Position numbers and translations under genes: made by a program. Positions 11,641-23,177 of a DNA stretch of 64,000 nucleotides are shown one piece after another; the stretch's first letter is position 1, and every line of letters begins with the position of its first letter. Source of the DNA: Physcomitrium patens (Eukaryota > Streptophyta > Bryopsida > Funariales > Funariaceae). The stretch covers positions 10,816,639 to 10,880,638 of the forward strand of contig NC_037273.1 in the NCBI RefSeq assembly GCF_000002425.4, read 5' to 3'. Below the pieces are notes generated by a model that did not search any database, was not told the origin of the DNA, and was given only the letters and a program-made list of their open reading frames with translations.

Positions 11641-12827
11641 TAAAGAAGCGTCTGATTATAAGAAGTGCGTCGTATACCATGATTGGAGCCGCATTATACA
11701 AACAAGGACGGGATGGTATTTTACGACGTTACATATTTCCAAGTGAAGTGTGTACCATATTAGAAGGATGTCATTTGGATAGCTGTGGAGGACATTTTGC
11801 GGGTGATAGCACCGCGCGTAAAGCTTTAATGGTTGGTTATTGGTGGCCAACAATATTTTTGGATGCTCACAAATATGTTCGTCGTTGTGACCCTTGTCAA
11901 GGAATTGGTCGACCTACTGGAACTTCTGCAATGCCATTGGTACCAGTTTTGGTGCAGGCACCATTCGAAAAATGGGGTATTGATTTCATCGGACCAATTG
12001 CACCTGCTTCTCGGAATGGACAGAAACGTTATATTTTAGTAGCCACCGATTATGTCACCAAATGGGCAGAGGCTACGGCAACAAAAACTGATAATACCAC
12101 TATTGTAGCAACATTTTTATATGAGAACATTATCACTTGTTTTGGTTGTCCGAAAGAATTGGTTAGTGATCGAGGAACCCATTTTATTAATGCAACCATT
12201 GAAGCATTGACAACGAAGTATGAGATCAAGCATCGAAAAACTACCTCTTATCATCCACGTGCCAATGGGCAGACCGAAAAGACCAACGGTATCCTTTGTA
12301 AAATCTTAACAAAGACTATTTCAGGAGCGGGAACCGACTGGGATACTAAATTATTTGCAGCATTGTGGGCATATCGAACTGCGTATAAAGTAACGACCAA
12401 TTCCACACCTTTTTAATTGGTATACGGGCAGGAGGCCATCTTACCAATAGAATTGGATGTTCCCAGTTTAAGAATTACATTGGAAGAACGGTTGGGTAAC
12501 AAAGAATCTCTCCAATATCGGTTAACAGAATTGGAAAAATTGGATGAGATTAGAGCTTTGGCTTTGATGACCATGGAAGCTATTCAGCGCCGCCGGAAGA
12601 GTTCTTACGATAGTAAACTCTGCACAAAATCATTTATGCCCAATGATCTTGTCCTGCTGTACGACAGCCGTTTTTACAATTTTTTGGGAAAATTTTAAAT
12701 TCGGTGGCATGGACCCTATCTCGTATTGGCCGCTTTTCCCAATGGTTCCGTCCAATTGGAAGATTTCACGGGAACCAAATTCACAACCCGTATCAATGGA
12801 AACCGACTACGCATGTATTATACATAA
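11641..12827 (+). pseudogene. Ath1-b integrase
   Basis: HHCC zinc finger: HLDSCGGH, then CDPCQG. Core: WGIDFIGPI (Asp), VSDRGTHFIN (Asp) and PRANGQTEKTNG (Glu). Stops at 12414 (TAA) and 12696 (TAA) interrupt it; past the last one the frame continues with RWHGPYLVLAAFPNGSVQL and RLRMYYT to TAA 12825-12827, the GPY module that ends non-chromodomain plant gypsy integrases. No chromodomain follows. Would join element DNA to chromosomal DNA. Confidence 0.9.
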
Positions 12828-13114
12828 ATCCGAGGGCGGGTTTATCAAGATTGGAGGGGACAGACGTGCCGTTCATGATGACTTGCCTGCCATCATAAGT
12901 GTCTAATCAGAGGCAAATGACAGCGGTTGATTAGTGTATTAGAACATCAGCAATCAAGATTAGGGATTCTTGTTTCATAAATGGTTAAACAGTTAGGAGA
13001 GGGGCACTCTGTGTAGCTGCCTTCAGTATTTTGTCTAGAATTATTGAAGCATAGTTCATTAGTGGAGAGTTCACGGTAAATCATAGTATTAGTGCGAATA
13101 CGCAGAGCTTTATA

Positions 13115-14667
13115 ATGTCGAGGGAGAAGGTGAAGAGAGCCTCAGAGAAGGAAGAAGAGGGTAGAAGAGTGAGGTCAAGGAGTAATATGGATGAGCTTTC
13201 TCTTTGTATACTCACAAATATGGAACCCATGCGGTTAGAAATTTGCTGGAATGCAACGTGGCAGAAGGACTTTAGAAGTGCGCAGCTATATCCTTTTCTG
13301 TGAGCGGTAGACAATTTACCATCAATCGATGTAGAACTATTGGAAGAATACTTGACGAACTATGATCCTGAGGATGGTTCGAGTGTTGTAAAAGGGAGGA
13401 CTTTGGAAATTGATGAGAATACCTTGCATAAGGCATTACAATTACCAATAGGAGAGTTAGCGGTTGGCACAGAAGAGTCTTCAGACTTCAATCCGGGGAG
13501 TTATTTTAAAGGAGGTATGACGTCGCTAGAAAGGAATCAAGGATGGCGGACGGCGGATGCACTTACACTAGAATTGATGGAGTGGATGCGCTTCATTCAG
13601 AAGAGGTTGGGATTAAATAGACATACGACGTATATGGCTAAACGATTATTATATGCGACAATAGGCTCCTTCGAGGGTATGGTGTTCAATTGGGCAGCGT
13701 ATGTGGCCACCAAAATTTATGCAGAGTTGAGTTACAAGTGCAGGTCAGATGGAATTGCAACGCTTCTGTGTTCCAATTATATACAGTCTGCAATAGTTTA
13801 TGAGTTGAGTCAACCGTTGCCGATGAAAGGGAAGACAATAGCAGCTCCAGTACTACCAAAATCGAGGAGCAATTTATTGGCACTTCCATGGGGACCAGGA
13901 GAAACAAGCCAGCAGGCGGGAGAACTAATCAGTGTTCGGGAGAGGGGTCCAATGGTTCAGAGAGACAATAGGCCAGTGGACATTCAACATCGAACACCAG
14001 AGGAGAACAGTGTGAAAGAGCGATTTTTGGTGCAATTATCCCAATTGCAGCAGACGGCAAACGAATTAGTTGATCACACGAACTTTAAGCAGCAATTGGT
14101 GGCGTGTAAGAGGGAGACGGCAGAACAACGTCAAAAATTGTTGGAACAAGATCGGGTGAATAGGGCCACCAAAGAAGCCAATTCGAGACTGGAGCATGCC
14201 CTTCGAGTAAAACAGCAAGCGTGGGAAAAGGAAAGAGAGCGCCTTCACCAAGGAATGGCGCATCAGAAATAAGAACTCTCCAATTCTCTCAATCAATCGA
14301 AACTGGAAGTTGAGAAAATGAAGCAACAATTAGAATTAAATCAGACGAAGTTGGCGACTTTGGAATAGGAAAAGAAGACGATGAGTGACCGATTTAGAGT
14401 GAAAATAGAGAAAATGCAAAGGGCGATCAACACTCTGAAGGAAGTTGCAAAGAAATTGGAAGAAGAATTGGTCAACGTTTGATGGCCACAAGGGTCAATT
14501 GAAGGTTCAATTGGTGAATTGGAATAGAAGGTGAAGCAACAACAATACCAATTAGAGGCAAAAGACATCCGAATTCTGCAATTGGAAAGTCAAGTCCATG
14601 AATTGGGAGCACTTAATGAAGATTTAATGACTAAATTGAATATAGTACCAATAAATGTATCAGACGC
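13115..14667 (+). pseudogene. Ath1-b extra ORF: plant-transposon-like domain plus long coiled coil
   Basis: One frame from ATG 13115 runs to the insertion point at 14667 with stops at 13301 (TGA), 14270 (TAA), 14367 (TAG), about 14480 (TGA) and 14525 (TAG), but no frameshift. The N-terminus is charged (SREKVKRASEKEEEGRR). The middle (VVKGRTLEIDENTLHKALQL, then MEWMRFIQKRLGLNRHTTYM and LLYATIGSFEGMVFNWAAYV) resembles the putative plant transposon domain found beside Athila-type elements; this is recalled, not searched. From about 14020 on it is a heptad-rich coiled coil. The same C-terminus occurs at 1-213, so the ORF is a family feature. It is in the sense direction between pol and the 3' LTR. 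No membrane helix seen; function unknown. Confidence 0.7.
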
Positions 14668-15932
14668 TGTCGTGTTGTAACACGAGTATACAGTGAAAAT
14701 AAAAAGAAAAGGAAATTTTATTAATATTCAGTTACCTCGAATATTGGGAGCATCCACCAACTCCAGTACAAATACTGAGTGGTTAGGTTCAGTCACTCCG
14801 TTACAGTTAGCCGGGGCATACTGAAATGCCACATTCGATTTTAATAACGGGAGTCAGGAGGAAGAGAAGGACCAATTCACACGACGGGTTCGAAGAGCCA
14901 ATTAGATCCAATTTCGAGGATCCAATCCGGGTCCTCTTATCCAATATGAGACCTGAATTGACTAGTCAACCCAATGCAATCTAATTACGGGAAATTCAGG
15001 TCTTACTACGGGTCTTAGCCAATCTGACGCGAGGACCAATTTGACCCAATTACGGGAACATCCAGGTTACTACTGGACTCTTATCCAATATGAGACCTGA
15101 ATTGGTCCGGCGACTCAATGTGGTCCCGATTACGGGGTTCGATTCTGTTTCAGGCTGTCCTATTCTCTGTGCCGTTTCAAGGAACGTTGTTTTCGATAAA
15201 TGGATTTCTTAAAGGTAAAAACGGAGGAGAAAGCTCTGACGGCGAGAGCCAATTTTAGATCCAAGCTTGACGACGAGAGCCAATTTCAGATCCAAGCTTG
15301 ACGGTGGGAGCCAATTCCGGATCTAAGACGGAAGATTGAAGAAATTCAGAGGATAAGATTAGGGGGGATATAGTTTTTGAGGGGGATTAGAGAGAGGAGC
15401 TTCATGCTTCGGGTCGGTGAAGGAAAGACATAGAATTTGGATTTTTCTTCTTCGTAGAGTTTTGGGAAGACTGAGGCAATCGTTGCTGAAGTTAGTATTG
15501 TAATGGTGAATCGGGATTTTTAATGAAGTGGGTTTGAATACTCTTGACTGTTTTGTGAAATCGAGTCATGTCTGTGATTGAAGGATTAAAAGGGTGTCTA
15601 TAGGATTGAGTATGCGGAGTGAATGAAATTTATTAGGTTAATCTAACAAGACAGTCAGTGGATACAAGATCGTAAGTACAAAGCGGTATTGAAGATTAAT
15701 AATTTGGGTAATTCGGGGTTCTCTGTAACGTCTAGAGACCTACCGGCTGGGGCAAAAAGGACTTCGACAAGCAGTCGAAGAGCATCCGTATAGATTTACG
15801 GTACATTGTTACAGTCGTTTATATTCCAGCAGTCAAAACTGATAGACTGCTTGACTATCGGTGAATCTCCATACTACCTTCTACAGCCAGACGCCCAGCA
15901 CGTTCTCGAGCAGGCAAGCACGTAATACGACA
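14668..15932 (+). repeat. Gyp1 LTR 2 (5' LTR of Gyp1-b)
   Basis: Begins TGTCGTGTTGTAACACGAG and ends AATACGACA; the outer 9 bases form an 8/9 inverted repeat. Contains the internal 130-bp duplicated unit and three copies of a roughly 32-bp unit with GAGCCAATTT(C/T)AGATCC at 15240-15330, against two in LTR 1. Confidence 0.9.
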
Positions 15933-15937
15933 AAAAG

Positions 15938-15955
15938 TGGTGAACCCGACGAGAA
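15938..15955 (+). promoter_or_regulatory. Gyp1 primer-binding site candidate
   Basis: TGGTGAACCCGACGAGAA begins 5 nt after the LTR; the same place after LTR 1 (4889) reads TGGTGAATCCAACGTGAA. The TGG start is as expected for pairing with a tRNA CCA end. The donor tRNA is not identified. Confidence 0.5.
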
Positions 15956-16004
15956 AGCTTGAGATAGAAGGTATTGGATTTCGGTTGATTTTATCTTTAT
16001 TTTT

Positions 16005-18368
16005 ATGAAAAACGAAAATAAAAATTTTGAAGGATTTTTGGAAAGAGTTTCTGGTGGGGATTCTTCTAAAAGACAAGGTATGCACATGGATCCATCTATT
16101 GCTAGTTTGTTTCAAGCCTTCTCATTGTCAATGCAGCAACAGCAAAGCAATGATCGAAAGGAAGCTTTGGCAACCAAAGCATTGCAAGCAGTGGTCAATA
16201 AAATTGATCAATTTGATGGGAGGAATATTTCAAGGTATTTAAGATGTTATGTTCGTGAAATGGAATTAAATCGGATTTCTGAGAAGAAAATGGTTGCACT
16301 ATTTGGACTTGCCACGATACCGGAGATAAGAGACCACATTACATCGATTACAGATCGTTATGGGAATTCATGGGAGGTTTTTTCACATGCATTGAAAGAC
16401 AAATATTTCTTGAAAGATGCTGATCGCGTTACTAAGAAGCTGTTTCTGGGATGGATTGAACGGCCCAATAAGAATTTGCAAGCAACAGAGCTACTAAGGG
16501 AATTTGAGAGGCAGTACTCTCAATTATCGAAGGTAGAAAAATTGACATTGGAGCCGAACAAAGTTGATCTATTTCTTCAAGCTGCTGATGGAGAATTGCA
16601 AGGGAAATTAGAACTCCTTCTTGAAGACAAAGAAGAAGATGAAGGATTGACAACAAAGTGGAAGAACGTTGAAGATGCGATGGGGTTGCTTACAAAAAGA
16701 GAAAGGAGGAAGGATAGAAGCAATATTCCGAAAACAGTACAAGCACCCAAAGCTCCAGTACGTACAACACCACCAACAATGCCTACAGTTCAACCTTCGA
16801 CATCCTTATCAAAGAAAGCAGATATGGGGATGGAAGAAATTATACGAGGAATGGCAAATCTTCAAATCAAATTGGCAAGACTTGAAGAGAATACTTCTAT
16901 AAACAATTCGAAGAATGTTTCAAAACAAGGATACGTATAAAGATGCATTGGGTGTGATGATGCTTCACACACTAGAAAAGATTGCAATGAATTTAATAAT
17001 ATGATACGGCAGGGAATTATTTGCTGGAAAGATGGGAAGATAGCATTGAAAGATAGGGAGGATCTTCTTCAAACCAATTTTGGCAAGGGAGGAATGAGAG
17101 CATTGGTTCAAGATTACTTAAAAGAGCATGAAACAGTAGGACGAGAAAGTGCAAGTTATGGTGCTAGAGTAGATGATGAAATTGGTGGAAGTACGGAAAC
17201 TAGTGAGTTTTAGGCTTCTGCCGTTTCTACAATGCAAGAAGGAAAATTACCTGGAGAAGCGTTATTGAGGACTGCAGCTACAATACGAGGTAGAACAGGT
17301 TGGGAGGATCTTGTTGAGTCTCTTTCAGTTCATGCATATATTGCTAAGAGCCAACATGAAGCTTTGATGGAAGAAAAGAGATGAGGAAATTTTGATGATA
17401 CTAGAGAAGGAAATTCTTCTAAGAGGCAAACTCGAGGAGACAAGGCTCGAGAGGCAGCTTCACAAGAATTGCCTGTAAAGGATACCTCATCATCATTGAG
17501 AGAAAAAACAACGGAGACAAAAGATAAGGGCAAATCAATTGCTTATAAGCTACTTTCTGACATTGAAGCAGCAACAGATTTGAAAGGGGTGTTGGAAGAA
17601 CGTATATTAAGCGTTAAGGTGGAATTCACTTTGAAAGAAGTCTTGGAAATTGCAAAGAAGGAGTTTCATGATGTCATCATTGACAACATTAAGCGAAAGA
17701 GGTAATTGATGGGCGAAACTGGAATGAGTCATGCTATTGATGCAAGAATATGTAGAGATGAAGAAAAGGTTGATATTGGTTACAAGCAACCAACAAATGA
17801 AAAGAATGGGTATAATCAACGAGTATGTTTCGAAGATTCTATTGACAAGGAAATGGAAACTTTGAGCCATTATACTCGAAAATATTGGGCAAGGGCAACT
17901 ACTGAGGTATTGGTGAAAGTAGGAGATATAGAAGAACCAATAGTTGCTTTAGTCGATCATTGTTCTGAAATAAATCTCATGTCTAAAGATCTTTATAAGA
18001 AGCAAAAATGGCCAATTGATATGGAACATGGATGGGCAATTCGAGCAGCTAAAAACACACGGGGCGAATTATATGGAGCTTGTCCAGATGTCAAAATTCG
18101 GATTGGAGATGTTGGGATGGAGTAGCATTTCTTTGTTCAAGATACAACGTCTTATCCGTTGATTTTAGGACAACCTTATATTACGGCAACACGGATGGAA
18201 ACAAAAGTACTAGACGATGGTTCTACTTATGCAAGGGTACGTAGCAAGGATGGCATGAAAGTTGTATAATTTCTAACAGTACCTCCTAACCATGAACGGA
18301 ATCGAGATAGGTTGAGGGAAAAACCATTGCCAAAGATTGTTGAAGGATTTAAGGATTTTGGGGAGGTA
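16005..18368 (+). pseudogene. Gyp1-b gag and protease
   Basis: Frame from ATG 16005. Gag: a glutamine-rich N-terminus, then a capsid-like segment (FDGRNISRYLRCYVREMELN; WIERPNKNLQATELLREFER), then past a TAA at 16938 the zinc knuckle CIGCDDASHTRKDC (16950-16992, CX2CX4HX4C). Further stops at 17211, about 17382, 17703, 18123 and about 18270. Protease: about 17935-18000 reads ALVDHCSEINLMS, so the active site is D-H-C-S where related proteins are expected to have D-x-G-S; then YPLILGQPYITATRMETK. A one-base shift near 18368 moves the frame; after it the frame reads TVKQDYGGTKEE. Confidence 0.82.
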
Positions 18369-20540
18369 CCACTGTAAAGCAAGATTATGGAGGTACAAAA
18401 GAGGAGGTACTCTCGCGAGATGAAGGTGCCTTTGATGCGAGTTTTATTGGTATATTGGAGAATGGAAATATTATGTATAAGAAAGTTGATGATTTTAAAA
18501 GAAAAGAAAGAAAAAGATTATATAATATTGAAGGACAATTACGCAAGATAAGTGCATTGCAAGAGGATGAGAGGATTTTGGGTGTTTATGAAGAAAATGG
18601 GCTGGAAGATTCATTGGAATTGATTACATCTATTGGGTTAGGGGATAATGATAAGATTGTTGAGATTCATTCGAGAGAGGTTTATACCATGCTTGAATCT
18701 TTTCAAGCACCAGAAGTCACAGTAGAGACGAGATATAAAATGGCAGATAAGAAGGTAAAGCCTGTTGCCGGACCATTACCAGAGGATTCTAAAGAACAAA
18801 TGGGAGAAGCATCAAAAGAAGCAAGTTTAAGAGATCCAATGAGTATTGGACATCAGTTTACTGAAGAGACTTTTGAAGAATTGAAGATTGGTTCTGATGG
18901 TTCTTTATTATTTGAGGAAATTACTTGCTTCAAAAAGATGTTGGCTAAACAAGGTAGATCGTTTGTCTTTGAATCTCATGAAATTGGGTGTGTGGATCCA
19001 AATATTATAACACCTATGGTTATCTTCACTGTACCGCATGTACCTTGGAATCTAAGACCGATTCCAGTACCGAGGGCACATTTACCTAAATTGGTGGAAC
19101 TATTAAAAGAAAAGATAAAGATGAAAATATTGGAACCTTCATTTGCGCCGTATTCTAGTCGATGGTTTACGGTACCTAAGAAGAATGGGTCACTACGGTT
19201 TATTCAAGATATGCAACCGATGAATGCAGTAACTGTCAGGAATGCAGGAATTGGACCTATTGTAGATGAATTTACTGAGGCGTTTGCTGGAAGGGCGATC
19301 TATTCAATGGGTGATTTGTATTCAGGTTATGATCAATTTCAACTTGCCAAAGGAAGTAGAGATATGACAACGATGAGGACACCGCTTGGATTGGTTAGAA
19401 TGTGCACTCTTCCTCAAGGCGCGACCAACTCAGTTGCGCATATGATGAATGGGATGAATAAGGTATTGAGAGATTTTATTCCGGAAAAGACTATACCTTT
19501 TCTGGATGATGTTCTTATAAAAAGGTACAGAGAAGGAGACAAGGATGAAACTTTAAATAAGAAGGGGTGTCGCAAATATGTTGTTGATCATATACAAGAT
19601 TGTGAAAAGATGTTAACTCAGCTTGGAGAAGTTCATCTTACATTATCGCGTATGAAGTCCGTATTTGGAGTACGAGAGGTTGTGATTGTTGGATATTTAT
19701 GTGGATCTTATGGAAGAAAACCAGATCCGACTAAAGTTGATGCAATTGGAAGGATGAAAGAGGATTGTGAGTCTTTAACAGAGGTTCGCAGGTTTTTAGG
19801 TGCATGTGTATTTTATCGAATCTGGATCCCTCATTATACTCACATAGCGGATCCATTATATGATCTGTTACGCAAGGATTACCGATTTAAATGGGAAGAA
19901 AGGCATATTCAAGCAATGCAAAGATTGAAGAAATTATTGATGTCACTTCCAATATTGAGGAAGGTTGATTATAAGTGCAATAGACCAATGATTCTTACTG
20001 TGGACGCTAGTCCAATTGCCATTGGATGGGCTATGGGTCAAGATGATTTCAGTGGGAATAGATTTGCAGTTCGATTTGGAGCTAAAGTTTTAAGTATTCG
20101 TCAGCGTGCATATTCGCAAGTCAAAAGAGAACTTTGGGGAGTTGTTTCGACTATGAAAGCTGAAGAGGACTATTTGATTAGGGCAGTAGTAGTAATTGAA
20201 ACAGATTGCTTGCCATTGCTTGGAATGATTATTAACTGTTCAACGCCAGATATTGCAATGTTGAGATGGATTGCTTATATTAAGTCACTAAATCTAGAAT
20301 TTAAGCATGTTACTGGGAAAGAAAATTTAGTAGCAGACATGCTATCTTGAGTAAGATACGAGAGGGAGGACGAAATGGTTGAAGACATTGATGACGTCGG
20401 ATTGAAATTCTATTCAATATCAAATCTCAACAGGGAAGACAAGCTATTTCTTAAAGAATCTTATGAAGGAGAACTATTGGATATTGGTCATTACTTGAAT
20501 ACCTTGGTCCATAGAAAAATTCAAACAAATAAGAAAAAAA
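18369..20540 (+). pseudogene. Gyp1-b reverse transcriptase and RNase H
   Basis: The 631-codon open frame (18455-20350) is the longest in the window. RT: FTVPKKNGSLRFIQDMQPMN, YSGYDQFQLA, LPQGATNSVAHMMNGMNKVL and IPFLDDVLI (F-L-D-D catalytic pair), then the thumb (LTEVRRFLGACVFYRIWIPH). RNase H: ILTVDASPIAIGWAMGQ, VKRELWGVV and VIETDCLPLLG, with HVTGKENLVADMLS at its end. A TGA at 20348 (CGA change) stops it; the frame then runs to a shift in an A-run near 20530. RT is free of stops, so this copy is younger or better kept than its neighbours. Confidence 0.9.
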
Positions 20541-21836
20541 GCATATGGATTTTTACTTCGAGATGGATTCTTATGGAAGAGACCAAAGAAAGGAATTGGG
20601 ATGCCACAACGAGTGATAGGCAAAAAAGAAGAAAAACTAAAATTATTAAAGGAGTTCCATGATAGTTTATGGGCAGGGCATAGAGGAATCTGGGCTACTT
20701 TTGCTAAACTCAAGGAACGATATTAGTGGAAAAATATGTATCGAGATGTGCTCTCATTTGTAGAGTCATGTGAAATTTGTCAATCGTATTCTAATATCCG
20801 ACATCGAGATGGTCTTCATCCTACGTATCCTCTAGCTATTCATTTTAAATGGATTGTTGATTTGGTTACTATGTCAGTTAGGTTATGGCAGATGAGATAT
20901 TTGGTTTTAGCTCGTGAAGATTTATCAAATCAAGTAGAAGGAAGAGCATTGAGGACAAAATCTACAGAGGAGATTTGTAGGTTTTTGCTTAAAGATGTCA
21001 TTTGCCGCTACGGATGCATAAGAAAAATCATTGCAGATCGTGGAGAATTAAATGTACAAGAAGCTCGTAAGTTCTTTGAAAGATGTGGAGTTAAACTATC
21101 ACTGACTACTACTTATAATCCGGAAGGGAATGCAAAAAGCGAACGCGGTCACCCACCGATTGTGAAAGCATTAGTTAAAACTTGTAATGGGAGGATTAGA
21201 GAGTGGCCACGACTTTTGTCATTTGCATTATGGGCTGATCGAACAACACATAGTTTGGTGACAGGATATATGCTAGTAGAACTTATGACAGGTCGAAAAC
21301 CAATTATGCCGATTGAAGAAAAGGTACTTATTTGGAGTATGCTACCATGGGAAGATGGATTGATAAGAGAAGAACTTCTGGCTATTAGGATTCGACAATT
21401 GGAGCAAAGATCGGAAGATGTGCAGATAGCATTGGAAAGGTTAAAAAGAGCAAGGTTACAAAATAAGGCTCGATTCGATAAGCAACATCGATTTTGACCT
21501 AAAGCAATCAAGGAAGGTGACTAGGTACTTGTTTATGACAATAGTCTGAATAATCAATATAGTACTTTGCGGAAATTTTCAAAATATTGGTTTGGACCAT
21601 ATGTAGTAACAACTCTTCATGATAATGCGACTTACTCATTACAGGAGTTAGATGATACAAAATTGAAAATACCAATTGCAGGGAAGCGAGTAAAAATATT
21701 TAAACGAAGACATGTGGAGATGAATATGGAAGACCTTAATGAAGGTATAGAGATTCCGTAGCAAGAAGATGAAAGTGATTTAGATAATGAAGGTGACGAA
21801 GATGAACTGGACAAAGACGTAGAGAATATATTCTAA
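20541..21836 (+). pseudogene. Gyp1-b integrase and C-terminus
   Basis: After the A-run shift the frame reads KAYGFLLRDGFLWKRPKKG, then the zinc finger (FHDSLWAGHRGIWATF ... ESCEICQSYS). A TAG replaces Trp near 20727. Core: WIVDLVTMSV (Asp), KIIADRGELNVQEA (Asp) and EGNAKSERGHPPIVKAL (Glu). The form CRYGC-x-RKIIADRGE with SERGHPPIVKAL marks a lineage distinct from the chromovirus and Athila types here. The C-terminus (KYWFGPYVVTTL) is followed by an acidic tail ending at TAA 21834-21836. Stops at 21495, near 21522 and 21759. Confidence 0.85.
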
Positions 21837-21898
21837 ATCAAATAGCAATTGGATAAATTGGTGCATACCGGAGGATGCACAGGTTCAGAGAAGGTGGA

Positions 21899-23177
21899 TG
21901 TTGTGTTGTAACACGAGTATACAGTGAAAATAAAAAGAAAAGGGAATTTTATTAATATTCAGTTACCTTGAATATTGGGAGCATCGACCAACTCTAGTGC
22001 AAATACTGAGTGGTTAGGTTCAGTCACTCCATTACAATCAGCCGGGGCATACTGAAATGCTCTGTTTGATTCCAATAACGGGAGTCAGCAAAAAGGGAAA
22101 GGACCAATTCAACACGACGGGTGAGCCTGGTTCGAAGAGTCAATTGGATCCAATTTCAAGACATCCAATCTAGGTCCTATTTTGGACCTCTTACCCAATA
22201 TGAGACCTGAGTTGGTCGGGCAAATCAATGCAATCTAATTATGGGAAAATCCAGGTCTTACTATGGGCCTCAGCCAATCTGACGTGAAGGACCAATTTGA
22301 TCCAATTATGGGAACATCCAGATCTTACTATTAGACTCTTACCCAATATGAGACCTGAATTGGTCGGGCGACTCAATGGGATCCTGATTACGGGGCTCCT
22401 ATTCCGTTTCAGGCTGTTCCGTCCTTTGTGCCATTCCGAGAACGTCCTTTCGGTGAAAGAATCTCTTAAAGGTAAAAATAGAAGAGAAAGCTCTGACGGC
22501 GAGAGTCAATTTTGGATCCAAGCTCTAACGGCGGGAGCCAATTTCAGATCCAAGACGGAAGATTGAAGAAATTTAGAATTAAAATAAGAAATGGGGAGGG
22601 GAGAGAATAGTTTTTAGGAGGGTTTTGAAGGATTGAGAGAGCTAGCTTCATGCTTCGGGCGGGGAAAGAAGACAGAGAATTGGGTTTTATTTTCTTCATA
22701 GGGTTTTGAGAAGACTGAGGCAATCGTTGCTGAAGTCAGTGTTGTAATGATGAATCGGGATTTTTAATGAAGTGGGTTTGATTACTCTTGACTGTTTTTG
22801 TGAAATCGAGTTACGTCTGTGATGAAGAATTAAAAGGGTGTCTATAGGATTGAGTATGTGGAGTGAATGAAATTTATTGGGTTAATCTAACAAGACAGTC
22901 AGTGGATACAAGATCATGAGTATAAAGCGGTATCGAAGATTAGCAGTTTGGGTTGTTCGGGGTTCTCTGTAACATCTAGAAACCTACCGGCTGGGACAAA
23001 AAGGACTTCAGCGAGCAGTCGAAGGGCATTCGTATAGATTTACGGTGTATTCTTGCAGTTGTTTATATTTTAATAGTCAAAAACCGATAGACTGTTTGAA
23101 TATTAGCGAATCTCCATACTACCTTCAACAGCCAGACGTCCGACACGTTCTTGAGCAGGAAAGCACGTAATAAGACA
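21899..23177 (+). repeat. Gyp1 LTR 3 (3' LTR of Gyp1-b)
   Basis: Begins TGTTGTGTTGTAACACGAG (C-to-T at base 4 relative to LTR 2) and ends AATAAGACA. It lies after the purine-rich AGAGAAGGTGGA. The right flank CCGT (23178-23181) matches the left flank of LTR 1, not of LTR 2. Confidence 0.88.

Larger units (their letters stand above)
5679..14667 (+). mobile_element. Ath1-b: Athila/Tat-like Ty3/gypsy element, 3' end missing
   Basis: Layout: 5' LTR (5679-6454), tRNA-Asp-type primer site (6458-6472), one long gag-pol frame (6531-12827), a 290-bp gap, then an extra sense ORF (13115-14667) cut by the Gyp1-b LTR. Its own 3' LTR is missing. Chromodomain sequence is absent; the C-terminus of pol ends in the GPY-type module. 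An ORF between pol and the 3' LTR is the position of the env-like ORF in Athila elements, but no signal peptide or membrane segment is visible. The gag-pol and extra ORF have many in-frame stops but no frameshift, so decay is by point change. Confidence 0.85.
14668..23177 (+). mobile_element. Gyp1-b: complete Ty3/gypsy element
   Basis: LTR (14668-15932), primer-binding region (15938 on), gag-pol (16005-21836), purine-rich tract (about 21887-21897), LTR (21899-23177). The pol order is protease, RT, RNase H, integrase, which defines Ty3/gypsy. No chromodomain is seen. Flanks do not match each other (ACGC left, CCGT right); CCGT matches the outer left LTR at 3616, so the right LTR, or part of the interior, may come from Gyp1-a by recombination. 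Two frameshifts and about ten stops make it inactive. Confidence 0.88.

Noticed and set aside
6531-12827. Stop codons as programmed readthrough or an altered genetic code
   Set aside because: TAG, TAA and TGA are all used, at unrelated places, and the GDI gene ends normally at TAG. Decay is simpler.
14668-15932. Gyp1 LTR ends as DNA-transposon terminal inverted repeats
   Set aside because: The inverted ends are short, and LTR pairs with primer site, gag-pol and purine tract show they are LTR ends.
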